Below, piece by piece: positions 21,738-30,387 of a stretch of 64,000 nucleotides of DNA. The notes under the pieces are model-generated. The model had not been told where the DNA came from. It saw only the letters and a program-made list of their open reading frames with translations, and did no database searches. The stretch is taken from contig NZ_NTMH01000019.1 in the NCBI RefSeq assembly GCF_002307475.1, positions 22,276 through 86,275 on the forward strand, given 5' to 3'. A program made the translations under genes and the position numbers. Every line of letters starts with the position of its first letter. Within the stretch, counting starts at the first letter, position 1. The stretch comes from Pantoea allii. GTDB taxonomy: Bacteria; Pseudomonadota; Gammaproteobacteria; Enterobacterales; Enterobacteriaceae.

Positions 21738-22334
21738 ATGGCAGAAAAAAAAGTCGTAAAGCGGAATCGTCGCGAAGAGATTTTGCAGGCGCTGGCACAG
21801 ATGCTCGAATCCAGCGATGGCAGCCAACGTATTACTACCGCAAAACTCGCGGCTAACGTCGGTGTTTCGGAAGCGGCGCTTTATCGTCATTTTCCCAGCA
21901 AAACACGCATGTTCGACAGCCTGATCGAATTTATTGAAGACAGTCTGATTACCCGCATCAATCTCATCCTTAAAGATGAAAAAGAAACGATGGCGCGCCT
22001 GCGTCTTATCGTGCAGCTGATTCTGGGGTTTGGTGAGCGTAATCCGGGGTTGACGCGTATTTTAACGGGTCATGCGCTGATGTTTGAACAGGACCGCCTT
22101 CAGGGGCGTATTAATCAGCTGTTTGAGCGGATTGAGGTCCAGCTACGTCAGGTGATGCGTGAGCGAAAAATGCGAGAAGGTGAAGGCTTTCACACTGATG
22201 AAGCATTATTAGCCAGTCAGTTACTGGCGCTGTGCGAAGGATTATTATCGCGTTACGTTCGTTCCGAGTTCCGCTTTAGTCCTACTGCCGAGTTCGACAC
22301 CCGCTGGCCGCTGATCGCGGCACAACTGGTGTAA
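21738..22334 (+). CDS. slmA: Nucleoid occlusion factor SlmA
   Basis: TetR-type DNA-binding protein of 198 residues that blocks FtsZ ring formation over the nucleoid. Its N-terminal helix-turn-helix ([35 protein letters not shown], residues about 38-72) matches the family. The gene follows dut and is convergent with pyrE, the same arrangement as in E. coli. Confidence 0.96.
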   Translation: MAEKKVVKRNRREEILQALAQMLESSDGSQRITTAKLAANVGVSEAALYRHFPSKTRMFDSLIEFIEDSLITRINLILKDEKETMARLRLIVQLILGFGERNPGLTRILTGHALMFEQDRLQGRINQLFERIEVQLRQVMRERKMREGEGFHTDEALLASQLLALCEGLLSRYVRSEFRFSPTAEFDTRWPLIAAQLV

Positions 22335-22339
22335 TACGC

Positions 22340-22361
22340 TGGCGGGCTCTGGCCCGCCGGC
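22340..22361. terminator. GC-rich hairpin between slmA and pyrE
   Basis: CTGGCGGGC and GCCCGCCGG form a short, very stable stem between the two convergent genes. Neither strand has a T run directly after it, so termination is probable but not certain. Confidence 0.5.
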
Positions 22362-22363
22362 GA

Positions 22364-23005
22364 TCAGACGCCGTACGCTTTTTGATACGCACGCACCTGG
22401 GCTAAGTGGTCAGCCATGTGCGTTTTTTCAGCCAGGTAGTCAATCAGGTCGTTGAGCGTAATAATGGCGGTCACCTTGCAGCCGTAGTCACGTTCCACTT
22501 CCTGAATGGCGGAAAGTTCACCACGGCCACGCTCCTGGCGATCCAGTGAAATCAGCACCCCAGCCAGACTCGCATCATGTGCATTAATGATATCCATGGA
22601 TTCACGAATCGCGGTTCCTGCCGTGATGACGTCGTCGACCAGCATAATTTTACCCTGCAGCGGGCTTCCTACCAGCAGACCGCCCTCACCGTGATCTTTG
22701 GCCTCTTTCCGGTTAAAGCAGTAAGGCACATCCCGGTCATGATGATCGGCTAAGGCAACAGCCGTTGTGGTCGCGATAGGAATCCCTTTATAGGCCGGCC
22801 CAAACAGCAAATCGAAATCCACACCGCTGTCGACTAATGCCTGCGCATAGAAACGCCCCAGCAACGCTAAATCCCGCCCACTGTTAAACAGACCAGCATT
22901 AAAGAAATAGGGACTTTTACGACCCGACTTTAACGTAAACTCACCAAATTTAAGCACCTGCTTATTCAGTGCGAATTCAATAAACTGCCGTTGCCAGGCT
23001 TTCAT
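22364..23005 (-). CDS. pyrE: Orotate phosphoribosyltransferase
   Basis: Joins orotate to PRPP to give OMP in pyrimidine synthesis. The product is 213 residues. The PRPP-binding motif [13 protein letters not shown] is near residues 120-132, and the [10 protein letters not shown] catalytic loop is before it. It is downstream of rph, with an attenuator hairpin between the two. Confidence 0.97.
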   Translation of the reverse strand: MKAWQRQFIEFALNKQVLKFGEFTLKSGRKSPYFFNAGLFNSGRDLALLGRFYAQALVDSGVDFDLLFGPAYKGIPIATTTAVALADHHDRDVPYCFNRKEAKDHGEGGLLVGSPLQGKIMLVDDVITAGTAIRESMDIINAHDASLAGVLISLDRQERGRGELSAIQEVERDYGCKVTAIITLNDLIDYLAEKTHMADHLAQVRAYQKAYGV

Positions 23006-23020
23006 GTCTTACTCCTCAGA

Positions 23021-23045
23021 TAAAAAAGGCGACTCTGTGGTCGCC
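23021..23045 (-). promoter_or_regulatory. pyrE transcription attenuator
   Basis: On the minus strand GGCGACCACAGAGTCGCC is followed by TTTTTTA, directly between the rph stop and the pyrE start. In E. coli the equivalent hairpin terminates pyrE transcription unless ribosomes translate close behind RNA polymerase when UTP is low. Position and structure are the same here, with an intact rph supplying the translated leader. Confidence 0.85.
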
Positions 23046-23052
23046 TGTTACT

Positions 23053-23769
23053 TTACTTTTCCAGCGCTGCTTTTTGCGCCTGAATTAATTCTTCGATACC
23101 GCCGCGCGCTAACGCCAGCAGTGCCAGTAACTCTTCATGACTGAAAGGTTCGCCTTCGGCAGTGCCCTGCACTTCGATCATGCGCCCATCTTCCATCATT
23201 ACCACGTTCATATCGGTTTCAGCGGCGGAGTCTTCGACATATTCAAGGTCGCACAGGGCTTCACCGTTAACGATGCCCACGGATACGGCCGCGACCATCC
23301 CTTTCATCGGGTTCGCTTTCAGCTTACCGCTGGCCACCAGCTTGTTTAGCGCGTCGGCCAGTGCCACACATGCGCCGGTAATCGAGGCTGTCCGGGTACC
23401 GCCATCGGCCTGAATCACGTCGCAATCAAGCGTGATGGTGTATTCACCCAGCACCTTGAGATCGACAGCGGCACGCAATGACCGGGCAATAAGACGTTGA
23501 ATCTCAAGTGTGCGCCCGCCTTGTTTCCCTTTTGCGGCTTCACGCGCCATACGGCTGTGCGTTGAACGCGGCAACATGCCATATTCGGCGGTGACCCAGC
23601 CCTGGCCCTGCCCTTTGAGGAAACGCGGAACACCTTCATCCACCGTTGCAGTGCAGAGCACTTTGGTTTCACCGAACTCCACCAGAACGGAACCCTCTGC
23701 GTGTTTGGTGTAATTGCGGGTCAATGTGACGGGACGCACCTGATGTGCGCTACGGCCTGCTGGACGCAT
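23053..23769 (-). CDS. rph: Ribonuclease PH
   Basis: Phosphate-dependent 3'-5' exoribonuclease that trims tRNA 3' ends. The full 238 residues are present: [21 protein letters not shown] at the N-terminus and the [30 protein letters not shown] core split over the active site. Unlike the frameshifted allele of E. coli K-12, this copy reads through to the normal C-terminus ([10 protein letters not shown]). Its translation doubles as the leader control of pyrE. Confidence 0.96.
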   Translation of the reverse strand: MRPAGRSAHQVRPVTLTRNYTKHAEGSVLVEFGETKVLCTATVDEGVPRFLKGQGQGWVTAEYGMLPRSTHSRMAREAAKGKQGGRTLEIQRLIARSLRAAVDLKVLGEYTITLDCDVIQADGGTRTASITGACVALADALNKLVASGKLKANPMKGMVAAVSVGIVNGEALCDLEYVEDSAAETDMNVVMMEDGRMIEVQGTAEGEPFSHEELLALLALARGGIEELIQAQKAALEK

Positions 23770-23923
23770 GGTTATCTCCGGCTTGCAAATGGTTGGCTGC
23801 GTATTATACGGACTTCCTGGCCTGCTGTCTCTTGCCCTGGCCCGTCAGGCTCATGATGAAATTCATGTTGGAGTATGGCTAAATGCCTTACCTTTTGCCG
23901 CATATTTGCTAACTGATAAAACT

Positions 23924-25108
23924 ATGGCCGCTATTTTTCATTTCCTGCTGGCGCTGGTGGTGATTTTCGCCCTTGCGTTACTGGTCAGTCATGACCGTAA
24001 ACACATTCGCCCACGCTATATTATTCAACTTATTGTCGTTGAAGCCGCACTGGGCTGGTTCTTTCTTCATTCTGCCGGTGGACTGGCGCTCGTGGGTGCG
24101 GTGGGCCGCTTTTTTGAAACGCTGCTTGGTTTTGCTGCGCAAGGCACAGAGTTTGTTTTTGGCGGCATGAGTCAACAAGGCCTGGCCTTTATCTTTCTTG
24201 GCGTACTCTGCCCGATCGTTTTTATTTCCGCCCTGATTGGTATTTTGCAGCACTGGCGCATTCTGCCATTGCTGATCCGGCTCGTGGGAACAGTCCTGTC
24301 TAAAATCAACGGCATGGGAAAGCTGGAGTCCTTTAACGCAGTCAGTACGCTGGTACTGGGCCAGTCTGAAAACTTTATTGCTTATAAAGGTATACTGGCC
24401 GATATCCCACCTAAGCGCCTTTACACGATGGCCGCAACCGCCATGTCCACCGTTTCGCTGTCCATTGTCGGTGCTTACATGTCGATGATTGAGGCTCGAT
24501 ATGTTGTGGCTGCGTTACTGCTCAATATGTTCAGCACCTTTATCATCCTGTCGATTATCAATCCCGGCAAGGAAAGTGATGAGCAGCCTGTCGCACTGGA
24601 CAAGTTGCATGAAGAACAGAGTTTCTTCGAAATGTTGGGTGAGTACATCCTGGCAGGCTTTAAAGTGGCCATGATCATCCTGGCGATGCTGATTGGTTTT
24701 ATTGCCTTAATCGCGGCCATCAACGCCCTGTTCGCCGCCGTGTTTGGATACAGTTTCCAGCAGCTCCTTGGCTATGTTTTTTATCCCTTTGCCTGGCTAA
24801 TTGGTATTCCTGCCGCCGACGCCCTCCAGGCTGGCAGCATTATGGCAACCAAACTGGTCGCCAATGAATTCGTCGCCATGATCGAGCTGAAGAAAGTCGC
24901 GGCAGGCATGACGCCACGAGGATTAGGCATCCTGTCGGTATTCCTGGTGTCTTTTGCTAACTTTGCGTCAATTGGCATTGTGGCAGGCGCGATTAAGGGG
25001 CTGAACGAACGGCAGGGGAACGTCGTTTCCCGATTTGGCTGGAAACTGGTTTATGGTTCAACCCTGGTAAGCCTGCTTTCGGCGGCCTTCGCCGGACTGT
25101 TTATCTGA
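23924..25108 (+). CDS. nupC: Nucleoside:H+ symporter of the CNT family
   Basis: A 394-residue membrane protein very similar in layout to E. coli NupC (400). [20 protein letters not shown] opens the first membrane segment. [10 protein letters not shown] (around residue 150) and [14 protein letters not shown] (around residue 310) are the conserved CNT substrate- and ion-binding repeats. The frame stays open upstream to 23768, but I start at 23924, where conservation with NupC begins. E. coli has nupC elsewhere, so its position beside rph is a local difference. Confidence 0.88.
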   Translation: MAAIFHFLLALVVIFALALLVSHDRKHIRPRYIIQLIVVEAALGWFFLHSAGGLALVGAVGRFFETLLGFAAQGTEFVFGGMSQQGLAFIFLGVLCPIVFISALIGILQHWRILPLLIRLVGTVLSKINGMGKLESFNAVSTLVLGQSENFIAYKGILADIPPKRLYTMAATAMSTVSLSIVGAYMSMIEARYVVAALLLNMFSTFIILSIINPGKESDEQPVALDKLHEEQSFFEMLGEYILAGFKVAMIILAMLIGFIALIAAINALFAAVFGYSFQQLLGYVFYPFAWLIGIPAADALQAGSIMATKLVANEFVAMIELKKVAAGMTPRGLGILSVFLVSFANFASIGIVAGAIKGLNERQGNVVSRFGWKLVYGSTLVSLLSAAFAGLFI

Positions 25109-25115
25109 TTCTTTC

Positions 25116-25135
25116 ACGGCGGCCAATGCCGCCGT
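25116..25135. terminator. Hairpin between nupC and the lipoprotein gene
   Basis: ACGGCGGC-CAAT-GCCGCCGT makes a perfect 8 bp GC-rich stem between convergent 3' ends. The T run is missing. Confidence 0.5.
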
Positions 25136-25143
25136 TAATGACA

Positions 25144-25596
25144 TCAGAAACTCACGCAGGAAGGCGAATCGACGCGCATGACCGATTCCTGACCAAACTC
25201 TTTTTTATACTGCTCGCGCAGTGCTTCAACACGGCTGTTGCTATCGCTGTCAAAATTATAAATGAGCACCAACGCTTTACTTTTCTCACGCGCCAGTTGA
25301 CCGTTTTCACTCAGCCATTGCCCCTGGGCATCATAAACCGACAATCCAGATTTAAAGCGCGGGGTCACTTCTTTATCGATAAAACGCATCCAGTCCTGTG
25401 AACTCACGCTGCCACCTTTTGGCTTGCTGAGACCAAACCACAATGTGGTTTGCATCATCACTTCACCGCCAGCGCAAATGGGAACGGGCCGGGTAGAGGG
25501 CGCAAGTTGCAGTGCAGACGGCGGAGGCGGAGGCGGCGAGTGGCAGCCAGCCAACAGCAAGGTCAGCAGTACAGGAAAGCACAATACACGAGACAT
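25144..25596 (-). CDS. DUF3574-family lipoprotein
   Basis: A 150-residue probable lipoprotein. A short signal peptide ends in the lipobox LLLAGC (Cys at about residue 18), followed by a proline run (six consecutive Pro) as a linker. The rest resembles the DUF3574 family: MMQTTLWFGLSKPKG, DWMRFIDKEVTPRF and an ALREQYKKEFGQESVMR stretch. Two further cysteines (CAGG and the terminal SPSCVSF) may form a disulfide. Function unknown; it probably sits in the outer or inner membrane facing the periplasm. Confidence 0.75.
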   Translation of the reverse strand: MSRVLCFPVLLTLLLAGCHSPPPPPPSALQLAPSTRPVPICAGGEVMMQTTLWFGLSKPKGGSVSSQDWMRFIDKEVTPRFKSGLSVYDAQGQWLSENGQLAREKSKALVLIYNFDSDSNSRVEALREQYKKEFGQESVMRVDSPSCVSF

Positions 25597-25753
25597 AAAA
25601 GGGATCCTCGATGAGTAAACCAGTAAACAGCATAAGTGCCTGTTGCTAAAAGCGGAAATAATTTGTTATCTCATCCTGTTCACGCTTACACCTGTTATGG
25701 TTAGCCTTGCCTCGTTATACTGACGCTAATCTTTCTGAAAATGAGTAACGCTT

Positions 25754-26617
25754 ATGATCCGCAGTATGACCGCCTATGCCCGCCGTGAAGTCAAAGGCGA
25801 CTGGGGCAGCGCCGCCTGGGAGCTGCGTTCCGTTAATCAACGTTATCTTGAAACCTACATCCGTCTGCCGGAGCAGTTCCGCGGGCTGGAGCCGATGATT
25901 CGGGAACGCATTCGTCAGCGCCTGACGCGCGGTAAAATCGAATGTAATCTGCGCTTTGATGCTGACCCGGGCGCGCAAGGCGAGCTGATGCTGAACGAGT
26001 CGTTGGCTAAACAGCTGGTGCAGGCCGCTAACTGGGTAAAAATGCAGAGCGACGAAGGCTCGATCAATCCGCTGGATATTTTGCGCTGGCCGGGCGTGAT
26101 GTCTGCGCAAGAGCAGGATCTGGATACGATCAACACACAGCTGATCCAGGCGCTGGATGGCGCGCTGGATGATTTCATCGACGCACGCGAAAGCGAAGGT
26201 AGTGCATTAAAAGCGATGATTGAGCAGCGGCTGGAAGCGGTGACGCATGAGGTAAGTAAAGTGCGTGCTCAACTGCCCGACGTGATCAAGTGGCAGCGTG
26301 AACGTCTAATCGCCAAACTGGAAGACGCCGAAGTACAGTTGGAAAACAACCGTCTGGAGCAGGAACTGGTCATGATGGCGCAGCGTGTGGATGTCGCAGA
26401 AGAGCTGGATCGTCTGGATGCGCATGTCAAAGAGACGTACAACATTCTGAAGAAAAAAGAAGCCGTAGGACGTCGCCTCGACTTTATGATGCAGGAATTC
26501 AACCGCGAGTCGAATACGCTGGCCTCTAAATCAATTAATGCAGAGATCACCAACTCAGCGATTGAGTTAAAAGTGTTGATTGAACAGATGCGTGAGCAGA
26601 TTCAGAATATCGAGTAA
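25754..26617 (+). CDS. yicC: YicC-family endoribonuclease / RNase adaptor
   Basis: A 287-residue YicC protein. It begins MIRSMTAYARREVKGDWG and ends with the conserved block RRLDFMMQEFNRESNTLASKS followed by IELKVLIEQMREQIQNIE. The middle is strongly helical and charged. Family members act on RNA and in E. coli affect degradation of the small RNA RyhB. It is followed immediately by a terminator that is duplicated 1.1 kb downstream. Confidence 0.95.
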   Translation: MIRSMTAYARREVKGDWGSAAWELRSVNQRYLETYIRLPEQFRGLEPMIRERIRQRLTRGKIECNLRFDADPGAQGELMLNESLAKQLVQAANWVKMQSDEGSINPLDILRWPGVMSAQEQDLDTINTQLIQALDGALDDFIDARESEGSALKAMIEQRLEAVTHEVSKVRAQLPDVIKWQRERLIAKLEDAEVQLENNRLEQELVMMAQRVDVAEELDRLDAHVKETYNILKKKEAVGRRLDFMMQEFNRESNTLASKSINAEITNSAIELKVLIEQMREQIQNIE

Positions 26618-26619
26618 TC

Positions 26620-26747
26620 TCCATGCAACTGCATTAATAAAGACAAGCCCATATTAAGTGGGCTTTTTTATTTCTCATTTACATCAATGATCGTCAGTAT
26701 TATTTGAGAATTATGCGCTGATGGTGAGCAATATTTTAATGAGAAAA
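26620..26747 (+). repeat. Direct repeat, copy 1 (yicC terminator region)
   Basis: A 128 bp unit beginning TCCATGCAACTGCATTAA and ending AATGAGAAAA. By hand alignment it matches the 128 bp unit at 27753-27880 without gaps at about 87 percent identity (17 differences). It begins 3 bp after the yicC stop and contains the transcription terminator. Confidence 0.9.
26645..26669 (+). terminator. yicC rho-independent terminator
   Basis: AAGCCCA and TGGGCTT form the stem and a T6 run follows. It lies inside direct repeat copy 1. Confidence 0.9.
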
Positions 26748-27128
26748 AAAACCCCACCCTGCATTTATTAATTAATAACTCACCGCATCACCCTGCCAAG
26801 GGCACATTAAATGCAATCCAATCATAAGCTTTCACTTTAATTAAACAGGCCGGTTACGTAAGTGATTTTTTGCACACTTTAATTAAGGAAATATCACTAA
26901 TATTTATTTCGATGCAACCTTTAATTTTTATATTAAAAATATTCAAAACAGATTACTCATGAAAAAAGCATCAAGCAAGGAAGTAAAATTTATAAAGATG
27001 ACAGTATAAACATCTAATTCTATCCCGTTAGATGTTAAATTACAGTTTCACTTTTAGGGGTGGTAGATTTATTTTACGCATTTCAATAAAATGAAAGCAC
27101 CGTTTTGACTACACTACCGGAGGCGTCA

Positions 27129-27617
27129 ATGAGCATGAGAAAAACGCTCGCTTATGTTGCAGCATTGACAACTTTAGCTTTTTTTTCATGTGATTTTTTC
27201 AATTCTCCAATAGTCTTTGCCGTTCATGGCACCGATTCCACTCAAGAATTATTGGTTAAAAACATGCCTTTCACTGATAGTGATAAAATCAAGTGGTGGG
27301 ATAATAATGGTGCTAAAACCATCTCTTCTCCTGAAACGTACAATGTTTCAATCTGGAAATTTGATGGCAAGTATCAAAAGCTAGCGCCTAAGAACTCTGG
27401 GTTGTTTCCAGACCATGATATCGATTACTTGCTATGCTTTGACGACATAAAAACAGAAGAAAACTGTATAGACAAGTCAAACTGGATCATGGATATCACT
27501 AGAACAAAGGATGGCTACACTTATTACCGTCTTGATGGTGAGTCTTACTATCGAAAACCTTCTGGTGAACTGATCAAAGGTGATAGATTTACGACAACCA
27601 TTAAACCTGTAAGCTGA
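27129..27617 (+). CDS. DUF943-family protein
   Basis: A 162-residue protein with an N-terminal hydrophobic segment (signal peptide or membrane anchor, roughly residues 5-28). The body matches the DUF943 pattern: AVHGTDSTQELLVKNMPFTD, IKWWDNNG, then YLLCFDDIKTEENCIDKSN and a late YYRKPSGELIKGDRF. Such proteins are scattered in Erwinia, Pantoea and relatives; their function is not established. The ATG at 27129 has GGAGG five bases ahead. Composition is clearly more AT-rich than the core genes, and the gene is bracketed by two copies of the yicC terminator region, suggesting acquisition or duplication. Confidence 0.75.
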   Translation: MSMRKTLAYVAALTTLAFFSCDFFNSPIVFAVHGTDSTQELLVKNMPFTDSDKIKWWDNNGAKTISSPETYNVSIWKFDGKYQKLAPKNSGLFPDHDIDYLLCFDDIKTEENCIDKSNWIMDITRTKDGYTYYRLDGESYYRKPSGELIKGDRFTTTIKPVS

Positions 27618-27752
27618 ATAGCTTGTCATTATGCTTAACGGTGAGTGGATTTGTGAGTGAAACAGAAATGCACTGCAAAGGAAACCACTAACCCTATGAT
27701 TAATAATAATTAATTATTCCAATCGATATTAAAATCCAGAACATGAGCAATA

Positions 27753-27880
27753 TCCATGCAACTGCATTAACAAATGCAAGCCCATATTAAGTGGGCTTTT
27801 TTATTTCTCATATATATTAATTATCGTTAGTATTATTTTAAACTTGTTCACAGATGGTGAGCAATGTCTTAATGAGAAAA
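27753..27880 (+). repeat. Direct repeat, copy 2
   Basis: Second copy of the 128 bp yicC-terminator unit, on the far side of the DUF943 gene and in the same orientation. The first 18 bases and the terminator stem are identical to copy 1; most differences fall in the central AT-rich third. Confidence 0.9.
27778..27802 (+). terminator. Terminator within repeat copy 2
   Basis: The same AAGCCCA/TGGGCTT stem plus T run as after yicC. It lies 160 bp after the DUF943 gene and can serve as its terminator. Confidence 0.85.
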
Positions 27881-27885
27881 CTAAG

Positions 27886-27910
27886 CACCATCCTGTCAAG
27901 CAGGATGGTG
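27886..27910. repeat. Perfect inverted repeat (10 bp stem)
   Basis: CACCATCCTG and CAGGATGGTG flank a TCAAG loop. No T run follows on the plus strand. Confidence 0.7.
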
Positions 27911-27990
27911 GCGATATTTAAACCCTGCCTACCGATAGATTGATATCATGACGTATTAACGCATTGTGAGCCTGTATAACGCCACCTTCA

Positions 27991-28013
27991 TTTATCACCC
28001 TTGAGGTGATAAA
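27991..28013. repeat. Perfect inverted repeat (9 bp stem)
   Basis: TTTATCACC and GGTGATAAA flank a CTTGA loop. An RNA hairpin or protein-binding palindrome is possible. Confidence 0.65.
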
Positions 28014-28234
28014 TAATTAAGCATGCAGAACGTTATCTATCATGCGACTTCCTAACCTTACAGCGACTAATTCTGCACGCTTGCTAAAATTTTTTGTATT
28101 TACACGATATAAGCAACCATTCCATTATAAGCATTTGCGCTTCATCTCGTTAACCTCCCGAAAAGAAAACCTCTCTGTTAAAAAACGTCATCGCTAATCA
28201 TAGAAGCGTGACAGCCGACAACTCAGGTAAAAAA

Positions 28235-28255
28235 TAAGAATAAGGAAAATTCTTA
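28235..28255. repeat. Palindrome resembling an Rcs-type site
   Basis: TAAGAAT and ATTCTTA are separated by 7 bp. The right part (TAAGGAAAATTCTTA) is one base longer than the 14 bp RcsAB box pattern, so the resemblance is suggestive only. Confidence 0.35.
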
Positions 28256-28632
28256 TGTATGTAAGATCAGTACATGACGTTACGTGTCAGCACGTGTAAT
28301 CGTGCCTACCTCATTGAGTTATCACTCAGAATGCGTATGTAAAAAATTTTATACGCGTTGATAAGTACGATTAGTTTTAAGTTGCCTTTCATTACCCAAA
28401 ATGCGTTATTCCGAAAGAAATCATTAATTAAAAGCCAGATGCGCAAAAAATTTCAGAAACGATAAGCCTGCTTATTTTTAATGCTCGGTATTATAACACA
28501 ACAAAAAAACACCAATTCGCTCACATTTTCGTATTAAAAAAGCAAAGATGAGAAATAAAAAACGAATGTTCTACTAAAGTTTTATTTTTAAATGCCGTTC
28601 TTTCTTTGTGAAACCAATCAGAGACTGAAGCC

Positions 28633-28908
28633 ATGAAAAAATTAACTTTTGTGTTTGTATTAATGACGTTATCGCCATTGTCATTTGCCACTGGCGGACA
28701 AATCAATTTCAAAGGTTCAATTGTGGAACCCGGTTGTGACACGCTTATTGTTAATTCTCAGATTAAACAAAGTTGCACGAGAGGAGGAAAAACTGAAGCC
28801 ACAACCCTGCGTATGAATGACAGCCAACAATCTTTGCCGCTTAAGCTGGGTAAGGTGCAGTTAAAAAAAGTCGGTGATTTTCGCCTGATGACGATTACCT
28901 ATAACTAG
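28633..28908 (+). CDS. Small fimbrial-like exported protein
   Basis: A 91-residue protein with a clear signal peptide (MKKLTFVFVLMTLSPLSFA, cleavage before TGG). The mature part starts GGQINFKGSIVEPGC, the pattern seen at the start of type 1 pilin subunits. Two cysteines (about residues 34 and 48) could form the usual pilin disulfide. At about 70 mature residues it is far shorter than a pilin (about 160) and has no usher or chaperone genes nearby. It may be a stand-alone member of a small fimbrial-like family or a truncated subunit. Confidence 0.6.
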   Translation: MKKLTFVFVLMTLSPLSFATGGQINFKGSIVEPGCDTLIVNSQIKQSCTRGGKTEATTLRMNDSQQSLPLKLGKVQLKKVGDFRLMTITYN

Positions 28909-29430
28909 GATTTTTCTTTTCCAGACTCGGTTTTTCTCTTAAGCCATACACGTTACGTATGTGGGTAAACGTGTATCGCTTGTGAGGATAATTTCCGCTG
29001 AATTTCCAGTTCTCAAACATCCTGAACAGTGCGCACGCATTCATCATGTAGCTTTTCACAAGAAGCCTGTGCATACTCATGCATAGTCATTTTTTAGATT
29101 TTTGCCACTAAGAATGTAAATTTATCGAAAAGATGGTGGCTGTTGAGTACAGAACTGTCTTAATTTCCAGACGCCTGTTTTGCTATCCTCAACACACAAC
29201 CGAAAAAATAAGACATTGTTTTATAACAATAAAATATTTTCACACCACCATTTCTTGCTCGATGACGCCCCGATGCAATCGATCATCCTAATCCTGAAGA
29301 TGACGAAAGCTCACTGTGACAGAGGGCACTTTTTGATAAAGTGCTGGTCGTAGTTAGTACAGCCGTACCGCTTGGGAACTTAAGGAATGGGTCTTTTTGC
29401 GTTACATCCATCAATCCTTTAAGGTCAATG
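28909..29430. other. Non-coding region before the acyltransferase gene
   Basis: About 520 bp without a convincing gene. Two perfect hairpins are visible: ATACACGTT/AACGTGTAT with a 13-base loop at 28946-28976, and GCACTTT/AAAGTGC at 29326-29344. The promoter of the lpxP-like gene must lie here. Confidence 0.5.
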
Positions 29431-30354
29431 ATGAAAAACACCAGGCAGTTCAGCAGCACCCTTTTACATCCCCGTTATTGGTTTACATGGTTTGGTCTTG
29501 GCATTCTCTGGCTCTTAGTTCAACTTCCCTATCCTGTCCTGATGCGACTTGGCGCAGGTGCCGGTAAACTTTCCCGTCATTTCCTTCAGCGTCGAGAGCG
29601 CATTACCCGTCGTAACATTGAACTTTGTTTTCCTGGCATCAGTGATGAAGACAAAGAAAGCATGATTGCGGGAAACTTTGCTTCTCTTGGTATGGCGCTG
29701 CTTGAAACAGGCATTGCCTGGTTCTGGCCGGACCACGCCGTTAAGCGCCTGTTTACTGTCTCCGGGCTTGCAAACCTCTATTCTGCTCAGAATGAAGGCC
29801 GGGGCGTGATGTTAATCGGTATCCATTTTATGTCTCTGGAGCTGGGTGGCCGCATCAGCGGATTGTGTCAGCCGATGATGGCTATGTACCGACCACATAA
29901 TAACCGCGCGATGGAGTATGTTCAGACCAAAGGCCGCATGCGTTCCAATAAGGCGATGATTGACCGTCGCGATCTGCGCGGGATGGTACAGGCGCTTAAG
30001 CAGGGCGAATCCGTCTGGTTTGCACCGGACCAGGATTACGGCCCAAAAGGCAGTACTTTCGCACCGCTGTTCGCCGTTGAGAAAGCAGCGACAACAAACG
30101 GCACATACGTTTTATCTCGCCTGGCCAAGCCTGCGATGGTGCCGATCATGCTGATTCGTAATCCAGGCAACGATGGTTATAAACTGATTATCGAACCGAT
30201 TCTGGAAAACTACCCTCATACGGATGAATCAGCCGCCGCTGCCTATATGAATAAAGTGATTGAGAGCCAAATCATGCGAGCGCCTGACCAGTACCTTTGG
30301 CTGCATCGCCGATTTAAAACGCGTCCACCAGGTGAAGCGTCTCTCTACGTATAA
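29431..30354 (+). CDS. lpxP: Lipid A acyltransferase, LpxP/LpxL family
   Basis: Inner-membrane enzyme that transfers a fatty acyl chain from acyl-ACP to Kdo2-lipid IVA. The 307-residue product parallels E. coli LpxP (306): LLHPRYWFTWFGLGILWLL gives the N-terminal anchor, GIHFMSLELGG (near residue 135) carries the catalytic H-x4-E, and the C-terminus ends QYLWLHRRFKTRPPGE. LpxP is the cold-induced palmitoleoyl transferase; the sequence favours LpxP over LpxL, but chain specificity is not certain. Of two adjacent ATGs the second (29431) has better spacing from AAGG. It sits in an AT-rich accessory spot, unlike in E. coli. Confidence 0.85.
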   Translation: MKNTRQFSSTLLHPRYWFTWFGLGILWLLVQLPYPVLMRLGAGAGKLSRHFLQRRERITRRNIELCFPGISDEDKESMIAGNFASLGMALLETGIAWFWPDHAVKRLFTVSGLANLYSAQNEGRGVMLIGIHFMSLELGGRISGLCQPMMAMYRPHNNRAMEYVQTKGRMRSNKAMIDRRDLRGMVQALKQGESVWFAPDQDYGPKGSTFAPLFAVEKAATTNGTYVLSRLAKPAMVPIMLIRNPGNDGYKLIIEPILENYPHTDESAAAAYMNKVIESQIMRAPDQYLWLHRRFKTRPPGEASLYV

Positions 30355-30356
30355 CG

Positions 30357-30387
30357 ATAAAGCAGGCTCAAGCCTGCTTTATTTTTT
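30357..30387 (+). terminator. Rho-independent terminator of the lpxP-like gene
   Basis: AAAGCAGGCT and AGCCTGCTTT form the stem and a T run follows, immediately after the stop codon. Confidence 0.9.

Larger units (their letters stand above)
26618..27128. other. AT-rich non-coding region after yicC
   Basis: About 510 bp with no convincing gene. The first 128 bp include the yicC terminator and constitute copy 1 of a direct repeat. The remainder is very AT-rich and precedes the DUF943 gene, whose ribosome site GGAGG is at 27119-27123. Confidence 0.6.
27618..28632. other. 1 kb AT-rich non-coding region with hairpins
   Basis: No gene longer than a few dozen codons is convincing here. It contains direct repeat copy 2 with a terminator, and three perfect inverted repeats: 27886-27910, 27991-28013 and 28235-28255. 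It may contain small RNAs or the debris of lost genes. Confidence 0.55.

Noticed and set aside
28017..28125. Short minus-strand stretch reading YRVNTKNFSKRAELVAVRLG
   Set aside because: It vaguely resembles the end of a LuxR-type helix-turn-helix domain, but an in-frame stop lies just upstream and nothing longer supports a gene remnant.
28895..29080. 61-codon minus-strand frame after the mini-fimbrin gene
   Set aside because: No ribosome site, no recognisable motif, and composition like the surrounding non-coding DNA.
29375..29400. GGAACTT as a possible sigma-E -35 element for the lpxP-like gene
   Set aside because: No acceptable -10 element occurs at 15-17 bp spacing, so the match is probably chance.
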